Source: Hydrogenovibrio marinus
GTDB lineage: Bacteria > Pseudomonadota > Gammaproteobacteria > Thiomicrospirales > Thiomicrospiraceae
Reading direction: 5' to 3'
Assembly (NCBI RefSeq): GCF_013340845.1
Contig: NZ_AP020335.1
Coordinates: 682,001-746,000 of the forward strand
Length of the DNA: 64,000 nucleotides
Made by a program: the position numbers and the translations under genes. The notes under the pieces were generated by a model. It ran no database searches and was not told the DNA's origin. It saw nothing but the letters and a program-made list of their open reading frames with translations. Below are positions 44,306-53,468 of the stretch, piece after piece; positions within the stretch are counted from its first letter, which is position 1, and the number at the start of each line of letters is the position of its first letter.

Positions 44306-46258
44306 ATGTACGAGCAAATTTCGCACACGCTGTTAAATGACATTCTCAACCAAATAAAACCGGAAATCTCCAAGGCAGATTTACGCCATTTCTACACGCG
44401 CCTTGGCGCCAATTTCTACGCTATTCACTCCTTGTTTGAAAAGCTGTACGGCGATCGTGACGACTTTCAAGAACATGCCTTACGCTTGGTCGAAACCATG
44501 GCGCGTAAATACATCAATCGACCTGAAGTACTGAAGGACGCCGATGCAGGACGAGAGCGCGACTATAACTGGTTCCTAAGTCAGAAATGGGTTGGGATGG
44601 CGCTTTATGTCAATGGTTTTGGTGGAGATTTGAAAGGCATGTGCAATCACTTGAGTTACTTCCAGGAATTGGGAGTGAACATGGTGCATGTCATGCCAAT
44701 CATGGAGTGTCCTGAAGGAAAAAGTGATGGCGGCTATGCGGTCAGTAATTTTCGTGAGATAGATGAACGCGTTGGTTCTTTGGAGGATTTGACACGTTTG
44801 GCGGATGAAATGCGTCAACGGGACTTGTTATTGGTGATGGATGTGGTGCTTAACCATACGTCCGACGAACACGAGTGGGCAGAAAAAGCCAGAAAAGGCG
44901 ACCCAAAATATCAGGATTACTACTACACCTTCGAGAATCGAACTGTGCCCGATATGTTTGAACAAAGCATGTTGGAAGTCTTTCCGCAAACCGCACCTGG
45001 TAATTTTACCTGGGACGAGGAAATGCAACGTTGGGTAATGACGGTATTCAACAACTACCAATGGGATTTGAACTATAACAATCCGGCGGTGTTGATCGAG
45101 ATGCTAGATGTCATTTTGTTTTGGGCGAATCAAGGGGTGGATGTTCTGCGTTTGGATGCAGTGGCTTTTTTATGGAAAAAAATCGGTAGCACCTGCCAAA
45201 ACGAACGTGAAGCGCATTTGATTCTACAGTTGTTGAAAGATTGTTGTCAGGTAGTCGCACCGGGTGTGTTGTTTATCGCCGAAGCGATTGTTTCGCCATC
45301 GGAAGTGATTAAATACTTCGGAGAAGACGCCGTCATTGCCAAAGAGTGCGAGATTGCCTATAACGCCACCTTTATGGCGCTGATGTGGGATGCTGTCGCC
45401 ACCAAAAATGCTAAATTGCTGAATCATGGAATCAAGAGTTTGCCGGTGAAGTTGGATAGAGCCACTTGGCTCAATTATGTCCGCTGTCACGATGATATCG
45501 GACTGGGATTTGATGACCGTGATGTGATTTTGGCAGGATATGATCCTGCTTCGCATAGGCATTTCCTTGTGGACTACTTTTTAGGAAAGTTCGAACATTC
45601 TCATGCTAGAGGATTACCCTTTGGGCAAAACTTGAAAACTGGTGATACGCGTATTTCAGGTTCATTGGCTTCTCTGGTGGGGCTGCAATATGCGATAGAA
45701 ACCGGTGATATTGAGGTGACAGATAACGCCATCAAAGTGATTCTGTTATTGCACAGTTTGATTTTCTCTTTTGGCGGTATTCCCTTGCTTTATTATGGCG
45801 ATGAGATTGGCACTCTGAATGATGACTCCTATTTAGCGAATCCCTACAAGATGGATGATACACGTTGGGTGCATAGGCCGACAATTAATTGGGAAAAGGC
45901 GGATTTAAGGAACGTACCGGGAACGGTCGAATATGCTATTTTCAGTGCGCTCAAGCGCATGATCGCGGTCAGAAAAGAAATTGAGGTGTTTGCCGATTTC
46001 AACAACAGGGAGTTGATTGAGGTGGATAACCCAAATCTATTTGTCTTCGAACGTTACAACCTTCATAGACAAGCGGATCATGTACTGGTGGTTGCCAATT
46101 TCAATTCAGAACCCCAGTATTTGAACCTGTCGGAAATAGGTGAGTGGAAACAACAACAGCATCAGATTGTTGATCTTTATACCGGAAAGTCGCCAGATAT
46201 TTATAAAGATACGCTTGTGATTCCGCGCTTTGGTTTTTACTGGTTACACTTGGCGTAA
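44306..46258 (+). CDS. ams: Amylosucrase (GH13)
   Basis: Transfers glucose from sucrose onto an alpha-glucan and releases fructose, so it links sucrose to glycogen-like storage. 650 residues with the amylosucrase-type helical N-terminus (about 1-90) and a GH13 barrel: VMDVVLNHTSDEHEWA, catalytic Asp in VLRLDAVAF, catalytic Glu in FIAEAIV, and RCHDDIGLGF. Length and motifs fit amylosucrase rather than sucrose phosphorylase. Last gene of the sucrose operon. Confidence 0.93.
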   Translation: MYEQISHTLLNDILNQIKPEISKADLRHFYTRLGANFYAIHSLFEKLYGDRDDFQEHALRLVETMARKYINRPEVLKDADAGRERDYNWFLSQKWVGMALYVNGFGGDLKGMCNHLSYFQELGVNMVHVMPIMECPEGKSDGGYAVSNFREIDERVGSLEDLTRLADEMRQRDLLLVMDVVLNHTSDEHEWAEKARKGDPKYQDYYYTFENRTVPDMFEQSMLEVFPQTAPGNFTWDEEMQRWVMTVFNNYQWDLNYNNPAVLIEMLDVILFWANQGVDVLRLDAVAFLWKKIGSTCQNEREAHLILQLLKDCCQVVAPGVLFIAEAIVSPSEVIKYFGEDAVIAKECEIAYNATFMALMWDAVATKNAKLLNHGIKSLPVKLDRATWLNYVRCHDDIGLGFDDRDVILAGYDPASHRHFLVDYFLGKFEHSHARGLPFGQNLKTGDTRISGSLASLVGLQYAIETGDIEVTDNAIKVILLLHSLIFSFGGIPLLYYGDEIGTLNDDSYLANPYKMDDTRWVHRPTINWEKADLRNVPGTVEYAIFSALKRMIAVRKEIEVFADFNNRELIEVDNPNLFVFERYNLHRQADHVLVVANFNSEPQYLNLSEIGEWKQQQHQIVDLYTGKSPDIYKDTLVIPRFGFYWLHLA

Positions 46259-46296
46259 ATTGCTAGAGAAAAGCCTAGTTTGATAGGGGGTGAGGT

Positions 46297-46326
46297 GTTT
46301 AGAAGTGCCAGCTGGCACCTCTAAAC
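46297..46326. terminator. Bidirectional terminator-like palindrome
   Basis: A 30-base near-perfect palindrome, GTTTAGAAGTGCCAG paired with CTGGCACCTCTAAAC (one A-C mismatch), lies between convergent amylosucrase and the glutamine-synthetase-like gene. Confidence 0.7.
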
Positions 46327-46337
46327 AAGTATGAACG

Positions 46338-47699
46338 TTAGAACAAGTGGCTATAACGCTTGATTTCCCATGCAGAAACAGTTTTGTGATATTCATCCCA
46401 CTCCTGTTTCTTGTAACGAATGAATTCATTGCGAAGTTCTGAACCCAATACTTCTTCAACGAATGGATCAGCAGCAAAGGCTTCAACGGCTTCGCCAAGG
46501 TTTTGAGGTAGGAACTCAATGCCTTTTGCTTGACGTTGCTCTTCAGTCAATTCATATAGGTTTTCTTCTTGCGCTTCACCTGGGTTCAGCTTTTCTTTAA
46601 TGCCTTGTAAGCCAGCAGACAGCACAAGTGCAGCAGCCAAATATGGGTTGACCGCACCATCGGCATTACGGGATTCGAAACGTCCGCCACCCATTGGTAC
46701 ACGCAAGGAGTTGGTACGGTTGTTGGAGCCGAAAGAGTTGAATACCGGCGCCCAAGAGAAGGTAGCCATATCTCCTTGACGGATCAAACGCTTGTAGCTG
46801 TTGACCGTTGGTGAAAATACCGCACACAGAGCAGGACCGTGCTTCAATACACCGGCAATGAACTGGTAACCGATTTCCGTCAGACCGAGACCTCTAGGGT
46901 CGTCTTTCGGATCGCACTTAAAGACGTTTTCTCCCGTTTCCTTATCAAATAAAGACATATTGAAGTGTGCGCCGTTACCGGTTTTATCCGCAAACGGTTT
47001 TGGCATGAAAGTCGCAAGTAAACCTTCTTCCTTAGCATAATGTTTAGCCATATAACGGAAGAAGATAAAGCGGTCGCACATTGTCAATGCATCACTGTAC
47101 TGGAAGTCGAACTCATACTGCCCGTTGGCATCTTCGTGATCCAATGAGTACAAATCCCATCCAAGATCATTGATGGTGGTTGCCATTTTATCCAACCACT
47201 CGAAGCGATTCATAAAGCTTTGTACGTCATAACAAGGTTTGGTTAGCTTGTCGTCTGGGTCAGGAACCGACAGGCTTCCGTCTGCCTCTTCCTTCAATAC
47301 AAACAATTCGCACTCGATACCCAAGTTGAAACCAAATCCCATTTCCTCGGCTTGTTCCAACGCTTTTTTCAGTGCCACACGAGTGTTGATTTCATAGGGT
47401 TCGCCATGCAGTGTGTTGTCCGCAGCCATCCACATGACTTCAGGTTGCCATGGAAGTTGGATGGCGCTATTCAAATCCGGTACAGAAGCGATTTCATCAT
47501 CGTTAGGTCTTTGCCCCAGGCCATCCAATGCATAACCGGTATAAAGCTCCGAACCTTTTACCATATGCCCTAAATGATCAATCGGTACAAATTTCCCTTT
47601 TGGGATACCGTGTATGTCGACATAGGCGCCAAGACAATATTTAACGCCCTTTGATTTCCAATCTGCTTGTAGTTGTTTAACATCAATTTCACTGTTCAT
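46338..47699 (-). CDS. Glutamine-synthetase-like gamma-glutamyl ligase
   Basis: 453 residues. Beta-grasp segment [19 protein letters not shown], then the catalytic domain with [19 protein letters not shown] and [20 protein letters not shown]. It resembles type III GlnA-like ligases and amine gamma-glutamylating enzymes (GmaS, PuuA, IpuC types), not the housekeeping glnA at 62016, which is complete. It probably couples glutamate to an amine with ATP. The acceptor is unknown. The ATG at 47699 has GGAG 6 bases before it; the longer frame uses TTG at 47711. It lies 33 bases after the creatininase-like gene, so the two are co-transcribed from the operator B promoter. Confidence 0.85.
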   Translation of the reverse strand: MNSEIDVKQLQADWKSKGVKYCLGAYVDIHGIPKGKFVPIDHLGHMVKGSELYTGYALDGLGQRPNDDEIASVPDLNSAIQLPWQPEVMWMAADNTLHGEPYEINTRVALKKALEQAEEMGFGFNLGIECELFVLKEEADGSLSVPDPDDKLTKPCYDVQSFMNRFEWLDKMATTINDLGWDLYSLDHEDANGQYEFDFQYSDALTMCDRFIFFRYMAKHYAKEEGLLATFMPKPFADKTGNGAHFNMSLFDKETGENVFKCDPKDDPRGLGLTEIGYQFIAGVLKHGPALCAVFSPTVNSYKRLIRQGDMATFSWAPVFNSFGSNNRTNSLRVPMGGGRFESRNADGAVNPYLAAALVLSAGLQGIKEKLNPGEAQEENLYELTEEQRQAKGIEFLPQNLGEAVEAFAADPFVEEVLGSELRNEFIRYKKQEWDEYHKTVSAWEIKRYSHLF

Positions 47700-47732
47700 T
47701 TGAATCTCCAAAATTCAAGTTGTTCAATTCGG

Positions 47733-48503
47733 TTATTTGTTGCTGTTGATAGGTTGGTGATAGGAGTAGGGCAAGGGCGGATGCTCTTTGATTCCCTGGT
47801 TGATAACTTTGCTTAAATCGCTGACCATCCAGCTGAATAATTCATGGCCTTTTTCAATTGAGGCCTCACTAGGCTTGCCTGTTACGCCATTCAAACTTGT
47901 GCGATTCACTGGATGAGAAAATACACAGTCCTCGGTGCGATCTGGATCATCACTCTCTTGCAGTTTATCGGGTCTGACCATTTCCGGAGCAACCGCCATC
48001 ATCAAAGAGGTTTCGGCTTCATTGGCATGCCAATCGTCTGCATCCCAAAAGTGACGTTCTTTAACTCTTTCGCTAATGGTGGCGGAATTGATTAGGGCTA
48101 CCATCAAGTCGTCATGTTCGGCACGTAGCATTTCTAAAGCACAGCGCAAAGGAGCAAAATTTGAAACGTGACTGTTGAGGATGAAGAGTCTTTTGAAACC
48201 GCTATACACAACCCAGTCGCCAATTTCTTTAACCACATCAATTAAGGTTTTAGGCTGTAGTGCAATGGTTCCAGGCCATTTCTTTGAGTGCCCGATAGAG
48301 CAGCCATAAGGCAGTGTCGGTAAAACGGCGATATCGGTTATTTCACCGATGGATTTCGATAGTTTCTCTGCAATTTCCGAATCCATGCCGCAGCCCAAAT
48401 GAGGGCCATGTTGTTCAGTAGCGCCAACAGGTAGTAATGCCGCACAGGAATCGGATTGGGTAAATTTTTCGACCTCTTGCCAGGTCATGTGATGCCATTG
48501 CAT
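47733..48503 (-). CDS. Creatininase-family metal-dependent amidohydrolase
   Basis: 256 residues. The family motifs are PVGATEQHGPHL (metal Glu and His), GMDSEIA (Asp), and HANEAETSLMM (Glu), but the usual NGHGGN loop reads NSHVSN. The family cleaves cyclic or linear C-N bonds (creatinine, formamidopyrimidines, mycofactocin precursor). Substrate unknown. In this context, hydrolysis of a gamma-glutamyl or guanidino amide is a reasonable guess. It heads a two-gene transcript with the glutamine-synthetase-like gene; operator B ends 15 bases before its start codon. Confidence 0.85.
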   Translation of the reverse strand: MQWHHMTWQEVEKFTQSDSCAALLPVGATEQHGPHLGCGMDSEIAEKLSKSIGEITDIAVLPTLPYGCSIGHSKKWPGTIALQPKTLIDVVKEIGDWVVYSGFKRLFILNSHVSNFAPLRCALEMLRAEHDDLMVALINSATISERVKERHFWDADDWHANEAETSLMMAVAPEMVRPDKLQESDDPDRTEDCVFSHPVNRTSLNGVTGKPSEASIEKGHELFSWMVSDLSKVINQGIKEHPPLPYSYHQPINSNK

Positions 48504-48517
48504 GATGACTCCAATAA

Positions 48518-48545
48518 TTATTACGAATTTATAAAAACGTAATAA
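48518..48545 (-). promoter_or_regulatory. Operator B for the NikR-like regulator
   Basis: A perfect TTATTACG-N12-CGTAATAA, extended by 2 more paired bases on each side, identical in halves and spacing to operator A at 30451. Confidence 0.8.
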
Positions 48546-48552
48546 TTAAAAA

Positions 48553-48567
48553 ACAAAAAAGAGCCCA
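48553..48567 (-). promoter_or_regulatory. Possible sigma-54 promoter before the creatininase-like gene
   Basis: On the minus strand TGGGCTCTTTTTTGT: a -24 GG and a -12-like TTGT with correct spacing, 7 bases upstream of operator B, the same gap as at 53380. The -12 element lacks the usual C, so support is weak. A single NtrC-like half (ATGGTGCA, 48673-48680) lies upstream. Confidence 0.4.
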
Positions 48568-48670
48568 ATCAAAATTTTATTTTAAATTTCAATTACTTGA
48601 CTGAAAAATGGTGTGAGTTTTGGAAATTTTTATGTTCAAAACCTTCCCTTTTAAGGGGAGGTTGTGTTCA

Positions 48671-49543
48671 TTATGGTGCAGGAAGAGGTTTGCTTGGTGG
48701 GATGGCTTCAAGGAGGGCTGCAATCAGAATGCAGGCACCTCCAACCATTTCAGTTGTTCCCATGGTTTCGCCTAATATCAAGCTGGCGGAAACGACGGCG
48801 GTTACCAGTTCCAGAATGATGATGATGGAGGATTTTCCAGATTCCATTTTTGTAACGGCCCATTGTGTTGCCATGTTGGCTGCCATCATCCAGATCGCAC
48901 CATAGGCAAACAGTACGAACCATGCATAAGGGGGTACCGAAAGAAATACGGGTTCTCCCAATTGAAGTACTACTACTGTGGAAAGTAGGACTGCGCCAAA
49001 GAACATAAAGGACAATTTGAGCAAAACGGGAGTAGCGGTAGATGCTCTATAAACGATGTTGTTCATTGCAAATAAGAAGCCGGACAAAACGGCTAGTGCA
49101 TCAATCCGTGTGGGCGGTGTTGCAAAGGCATTGACTCCGCCAATGACAAGGAATGCGCCTGTCAGAGAGAGCGCCATGCCGAGCCAACGTATCTGAGTGA
49201 TTTTCTCTCCTAGAAAAATCCGGCCACCCAGAACGCCCCATAGTGGCAACATGTAGAACAGTACCATTGCGCGTATGACATCGCCATAAATCATGGATGT
49301 ATTAAACGCAAGTTGTGCCCCGCCGCCTAATAGCATGACGCCAATCAATGCAGGCCAGTTTTTTGAGATAAGGTTTTTATATTTCCATACAAAAGGCAAA
49401 GTTACTACAAACATAATGCTGTAGACGAACAGGGTAATGGGGATGCCGTTGAAGCCTAGTTCATGTAAGTATTTAAGGGGTAACCAAGTGAGCCCCCATA
49501 AAAATGATGCTCCAAGGAGCGTCAACACCGCGAAGGATTGCAT
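48671..49543 (-). CDS. EamA/DMT-family transporter
   Basis: 290 residues with ten predicted membrane segments in two EamA repeats, opening FAVLTLLGASFLWGLTWLPLKYL and closing SASLILGETMGTTEMVGGACILIAALLE. Drug/metabolite transporters of this kind usually export amino acids, amines or other small metabolites. It sits in the co-directional cluster, 49 bases after the TIM-barrel gene, and is likely its last gene. It may export a toxic intermediate or take up a substrate; the sequence cannot tell which. Confidence 0.85.
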   Translation of the reverse strand: MQSFAVLTLLGASFLWGLTWLPLKYLHELGFNGIPITLFVYSIMFVVTLPFVWKYKNLISKNWPALIGVMLLGGGAQLAFNTSMIYGDVIRAMVLFYMLPLWGVLGGRIFLGEKITQIRWLGMALSLTGAFLVIGGVNAFATPPTRIDALAVLSGFLFAMNNIVYRASTATPVLLKLSFMFFGAVLLSTVVVLQLGEPVFLSVPPYAWFVLFAYGAIWMMAANMATQWAVTKMESGKSSIIIILELVTAVVSASLILGETMGTTEMVGGACILIAALLEAIPPSKPLPAP

Positions 49544-49592
49544 AATATTCCTGCTTTGAAATTTCTGTTATGGCTCTGAGTCAGTTCGGTGG

Positions 49593-50435
49593 TTAGGTTT
49601 CTATAAAGTTTTGGAAATCGTGTTGGAGGGTCAAGCTCATCCATTGGTTGATTTTCCAAATGTCGGCCACCGGCATTTGAGTATAAGGTTGTAAGTGACA
49701 GTAGCCATCTGGTCCGAACTCGGGCGTTAATGTTGAAACACTATACCCTCGCTGAGCTTGGTTTGCCCCAAACAATCGCCAGATTTTCTGATGGGAATGC
49801 AGTGCCTCATAATACTCGGGTGCAGCAGGATCTGGCACTTGGGGGCCTTGATCATAGCCGACGCGACCATGAATGTGGTGAACTCTGTCGGCAATGGCTT
49901 CGATGGTATTCATTTCTGAATCCATCAATCGTTCGCAGACAACGCACCAGTGACTAATATCTGCGGTCAACTTCATGTTAGGAAGGCTTTCGACAATCCT
50001 GCGGGTTGCCCAGGGCGTGAAAAGGGAACGGCTACGGTGCGTTTCAAAGCTCAGGGTGATGTTGTAGTCATCGGCAAGCTCAATAGCTTTGCTGAAAAAG
50101 TCAATGCTTTGGGATTCCTCCCATGCATCGCAACCCGTAATGCTGGTTGCAAATAGCGGTTCAAGCATCATGCTATTGTCTAGCTGACGCTTCAAGTCAT
50201 CAAGATGTTGTTGGGGGGACCAGCTTCGATCTGGGACATAGTCTCCGCCAGTGACAATCTCAGCAATATAGTCACAGGCATTGTTTTGAATGGCATTCAG
50301 CATATCAAGTTGTTGTTGGCGGTTATCAGGTGTTTGACCTTCAATGCCGCTAAACCCCGCATCAATGGCTTGTTTGCAGGCTTGGTCGATGGTTAGCTGA
50401 TTGCCCCAAAGGGTTTTAAAAGTTTTAAGTTGCAT
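49593..50435 (-). CDS. Sugar-phosphate isomerase/epimerase-like TIM-barrel protein
   Basis: 280 residues of the xylose-isomerase-like AP endonuclease fold. Metal-site residues are visible in LSFETHRSR (Glu, His), LTADISHWCVV (Asp, His), VHHIHGRVGYDQG (His) and late TPEFGPDG (Glu). Relatives include hydroxypyruvate isomerase and sugar epimerases. Substrate unknown. It starts 15 bases after the metallo-beta-lactamase gene ends, so the two are co-transcribed. Confidence 0.82.
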   Translation of the reverse strand: MQLKTFKTLWGNQLTIDQACKQAIDAGFSGIEGQTPDNRQQQLDMLNAIQNNACDYIAEIVTGGDYVPDRSWSPQQHLDDLKRQLDNSMMLEPLFATSITGCDAWEESQSIDFFSKAIELADDYNITLSFETHRSRSLFTPWATRRIVESLPNMKLTADISHWCVVCERLMDSEMNTIEAIADRVHHIHGRVGYDQGPQVPDPAAPEYYEALHSHQKIWRLFGANQAQRGYSVSTLTPEFGPDGYCHLQPYTQMPVADIWKINQWMSLTLQHDFQNFIET

Positions 50436-50450
50436 ATTGGATGGTTCGGC

Positions 50451-51233
50451 TTACTCGAAAAAATTCGGGAAGCGATTATGTTTTTGAAAGAACGCCCAGT
50501 CATGGTTCGGCCAGATATCCGCTTGTAGGCTTTTGCCGAGTTTTTTCAGCTTCTGGATGCTTTCAATTGCCAGTTGATCTTGATTCTGCCAGCACAGGCC
50601 CGGAGCGATTTCGTCTTCGATGTTTTCCATCAGGTCAGCGGCATCACCAGCTAATAGGATAGGACTCCCTTTTGGTAGCTCAATTAACATCGACATGTGA
50701 CCTGCAGTATGCCCTGGGGTTTCTATGGCACTGACACCTGCGGTTAAGTCATATTCTCCAGTTTGAAGTTTCCAGTTGAGTGGTAGGTCGAAATCTGAGG
50801 CAAAGTAAGCTTCGTCAGCAGGTTGTTTTGCGGCATCCATCTCTCTGGTGTGTACATGAACTTCCGCATTACAGAACTCACATAGTCCTCCTGCATGGTC
50901 AAAGTGCAAATGGCTGCAGAAAACCACATCGACGTCCTCTGGCGCTAGCCCCAAAATTTCCAAGCGATTGGGTAGGCGTTCTTCTTCGTTCATTTCCGGT
51001 GGACCAAAAGGGAAACCTTCATGCTCGTAATAGAATTTACGCTTTTCCGTGTTTTGGATTTTTTCATAATCACACCCTACGTCAAATAGGATACGTCCGT
51101 TATTGGTTTCGATAAGGTAGGCGAGGATGGGTGCTTTGATGATTTCGCCATGACCTCGACCTCTGGTCGACAAGGTCTTCTCATAAGTGTGTCTGCCAGT
51201 CAGGATTGGCCAGAATTTTTTTACTTGTGTCAT
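50451..51233 (-). CDS. Metallo-beta-lactamase-fold hydrolase (lactonase-like)
   Basis: 260 residues. The zinc motif CSHLHFDHAGGL, then TPGHTAGHMSM and LLAGDAADL, place it in the metallo-beta-lactamase superfamily, close to the AiiA-like lactonase group. Natural substrates of such enzymes include lactones, thioesters and phosphoesters. Its place between a desaturase and an isomerase suggests a catabolic rather than a quorum-quenching role. It follows the desaturase by 9 bases. Confidence 0.85.
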   Translation of the reverse strand: MTQVKKFWPILTGRHTYEKTLSTRGRGHGEIIKAPILAYLIETNNGRILFDVGCDYEKIQNTEKRKFYYEHEGFPFGPPEMNEEERLPNRLEILGLAPEDVDVVFCSHLHFDHAGGLCEFCNAEVHVHTREMDAAKQPADEAYFASDFDLPLNWKLQTGEYDLTAGVSAIETPGHTAGHMSMLIELPKGSPILLAGDAADLMENIEDEIAPGLCWQNQDQLAIESIQKLKKLGKSLQADIWPNHDWAFFQKHNRFPNFFE

Positions 51234-51242
51234 GTCATCCTC

Positions 51243-52253
51243 TTAATGAGCTGTCAGGAAAGAGACGCCATCTACTCCGATAAAGGTTTCGCCTTCATCT
51301 GTTTTTACATCTAAGTAGACCGGATCGCCATTCAAAATTCTGGGTATGCGATAGCGGTGAAAACTTTTGGCCAAGTGTCCCAAAGTTAAAACCTGGGATT
51401 TGTCCGCGCCATAGATTTCCTGATGTAGTTTGGGGAGTCGATACCAAGGTTGCAGTTGTTGGTCATGATGAACATTGTGGTAGCAGAAATTCAACACCAG
51501 CAAGTTCACCCAAGGGTGTCTCTCGGAGAGCAAATTCGAGTAGGTGTTTTTGTGCTCAAATACTCGATCGCGCATTCTGGCTTCAGGGCCGCGCGGTTGG
51601 TCAAGAGTTTCAAAAACCTCATAGGTGTGTTGGTGCACATCCATAAAGCGCATCACGGTCATGAACATCAGGTAGGCAATCGGATAGAAAATCAATACCT
51701 GCCAACCAATGCTTGCCAGCCACGCAAAAAATGCGATTCGAAGCGCGAGAACGGTAATTACTCGTGTGCGTCGAGCCTTGCGGTTTTCCTTTATGAAAGG
51801 TAAAACAATCACCAAGGCATGCATCAGAATTTCCAACGCAGGAATATAAGCCCATTCAAGCGTTTTAATGAGTTTAAGAAATTTGGGGTGTTGTGCGAGT
51901 ATCGGTCTGAAATCAAATGAGACGATATCGGCACGGTCGATATGATGACGGTTATGTTTGTTTCGAATGTCTTCGAAATGTGAATAACTACTGCCCGTCA
52001 CCCAAAGCAATAATTCGGCATATCTTTGGTTATGCTTTTTATCTCTGAATAGGCTCATGTGCGCTGTTTCGTGAATGAGATAGGCTGCGATCACCATAGA
52101 GTGTGCCAAGATAAACGTACCCAATATATTTGCAAAAATGGTGTCTGAGACTATGAGGGCAAAACCACCGACATAGGTTGTAATGACATATGCAAAAGCC
52201 ATTAGGTTCGGTAAAAAGGCATCTTCATGTCGGAAAATAGGCTTGTCTTTCAT
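51243..52253 (-). CDS. Membrane fatty-acid-desaturase-like di-iron oxygenase
   Basis: 336 residues with four or more membrane segments and the three His boxes of the membrane desaturase/hydroxylase family: HETAH, HNRHH and HNVHHD, plus MDVHQHTYEVF. These His bind two irons that activate O2. In a catabolic cluster the enzyme could hydroxylate an alkyl group rather than desaturate a lipid, but this is inference. It is separated from the substrate-binding gene by a 9-bp stem hairpin. Confidence 0.85.
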   Translation of the reverse strand: MKDKPIFRHEDAFLPNLMAFAYVITTYVGGFALIVSDTIFANILGTFILAHSMVIAAYLIHETAHMSLFRDKKHNQRYAELLLWVTGSSYSHFEDIRNKHNRHHIDRADIVSFDFRPILAQHPKFLKLIKTLEWAYIPALEILMHALVIVLPFIKENRKARRTRVITVLALRIAFFAWLASIGWQVLIFYPIAYLMFMTVMRFMDVHQHTYEVFETLDQPRGPEARMRDRVFEHKNTYSNLLSERHPWVNLLVLNFCYHNVHHDQQLQPWYRLPKLHQEIYGADKSQVLTLGHLAKSFHRYRIPRILNGDPVYLDVKTDEGETFIGVDGVSFLTAH

Positions 52254-52303
52254 GTTAGCCCCTTTTGTTTTCTAGAAAAAAGTCTATTGAGACTTGGAAA
52301 GCT

Positions 52304-52325
52304 CTCCGAAGCGAATGCTTCGGAG
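52304..52325 (-). terminator. Intercistronic hairpin after the substrate-binding gene
   Basis: A perfect 9-bp stem CTCCGAAGC-GAAT-GCTTCGGAG without a T-run. Such hairpins often stabilise the upstream mRNA, so the binding protein is made in excess of the downstream enzymes. Confidence 0.6.
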
Positions 52326-52338
52326 ATGGGAGTTAAAT

Positions 52339-53328
52339 TTATTTCATTGCTTCAGTTAAGCTACCGTCAAAGTAAGCATTAACATCTTGATGTTTGTCAT
52401 ACACTTTGTTGGCAACGTTGAAGTCGTCAGAAACTTTTGAAGAACCGTAGATTGAATCTAATCCAGGACCTTTTTTGAAAGCTGCTTTTGCTTCTTCCAA
52501 AGTCAGAATTTTGGTTCCTTCTAAGAAAGATGCATATTCTTTAGGATCAATATTCACGCGAGATGCCATGATTTTGACCGCATCGTCATGCGTTTTTGGA
52601 TCTTTGATATAGGCAACAGTTTTGTACCAAACTTTCAAAACCTTTTCCCAGTCTTTTTTACGAGTAGCAAGGCTTTCAGGGTTTACTGAAAGACCATCAT
52701 AAATCAACCCAGGATCATTGGCAGATGTGTAGAAAGCTTTTGAACCAGGAACACCTTTAAGTGCCAACCCAGAACTAGGTTGCCATGCACCTACAGCAGA
52801 TACTTCGCCTGAAGCAAGAACCTGAGGTGTTTCATTGGTAGGTACGTTAACCAGTGTTACGTCTGACTCCTTCATGCCAGCAGATTCAAGTGCTTTCAAC
52901 ACTAGAAGGTGATCTACGAACCCAACTTCAACACCAATTTTCTTACCTTTAAGTTGCTTCATTGATGTGATGCCTGGTTGACCGACGATCATATCGTTAC
53001 CATTTGAGTAGTCGTTGATGATAATCATCGTGCTCGGCGCACCTGTCGAACCAGTTACTAGGGCATCACCGTTAGTCATGCCAACAGCATCCAGTTTTCC
53101 GGCTGCGTATGCATCCATAGAGGCAACATAATCAAACCATTCGAAATCTACATCAACGCCAGCTTTTTTAAACCAGCCTTTTTGAATTGGAATTTCCCAA
53201 GCAACCCAGCCAGGCCAATCGCTGTAACCGATTTTTAATGGTTCTGCCGCGTTTGCTTGCCAGCTCATTGCACTTAAAGTTAACCCAGCAACAAAGCCAA
53301 GTGTTTTGGACAACATTTTGGATTTCAT
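52339..53328 (-). CDS. ABC substrate-binding protein, probable partner of the guanidine-operon importer
   Basis: About 329 residues with a cleavable signal peptide ending SWQANAAEP. The mature protein has the NitT/TauT-type opening [27 protein letters not shown] and later [21 protein letters not shown]. Close relatives are encoded beside urea/guanidine carboxylases, where this gene normally precedes the permease. Here the permease and ATPase at 30507-32429 have no binding protein, and no other transporter genes are near this one. Same sigma-54, NtrC-like and NikR-like sites as the ABC operon. ATG 53328 has GGGAGA upstream; the longer frame would run through the operator. Confidence 0.88.
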   Translation of the reverse strand: MKSKMLSKTLGFVAGLTLSAMSWQANAAEPLKIGYSDWPGWVAWEIPIQKGWFKKAGVDVDFEWFDYVASMDAYAAGKLDAVGMTNGDALVTGSTGAPSTMIIINDYSNGNDMIVGQPGITSMKQLKGKKIGVEVGFVDHLLVLKALESAGMKESDVTLVNVPTNETPQVLASGEVSAVGAWQPSSGLALKGVPGSKAFYTSANDPGLIYDGLSVNPESLATRKKDWEKVLKVWYKTVAYIKDPKTHDDAVKIMASRVNIDPKEYASFLEGTKILTLEEAKAAFKKGPGLDSIYGSSKVSDDFNVANKVYDKHQDVNAYFDGSLTEAMK

Positions 53329-53344
53329 TACACAATCTCCCAAT

Positions 53345-53372
53345 TTATTATGATTTACCAAAAAGGTAATAA
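53345..53372 (-). promoter_or_regulatory. Operator C for the NikR-like regulator
   Basis: TTATTACC-N12-CATAATAA on the minus strand, the same 28-bp layout as operators A and B with one change in each half (outer TTATTA/TAATAA exact). Confidence 0.75.
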
Positions 53373-53379
53373 TTTTTAA

Positions 53380-53394
53380 GCATAAGACGTACCA
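53380..53394 (-). promoter_or_regulatory. Sigma-54 promoter of the seven-gene cluster
   Basis: On the minus strand TGGTACGTCTTATGC followed by T: -24 TGGTACG, -12 ATGCT, exact spacing. It lies 7 bases upstream of operator C. Confidence 0.75.
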
Positions 53395-53468
53395 TTAAAA
53401 ATAAGCTATTGAAATATAAAGTTAAATTTTGTTTTTTGTTAAAAAAACGTTACTTTTTTATATTGAAT

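Noticed and set aside
46338-47699. Second housekeeping glutamine synthetase
   Set aside because: A complete glnA exists at 62016, and this protein diverges in the N-terminal and active-site blocks and lies in a catabolic cluster.
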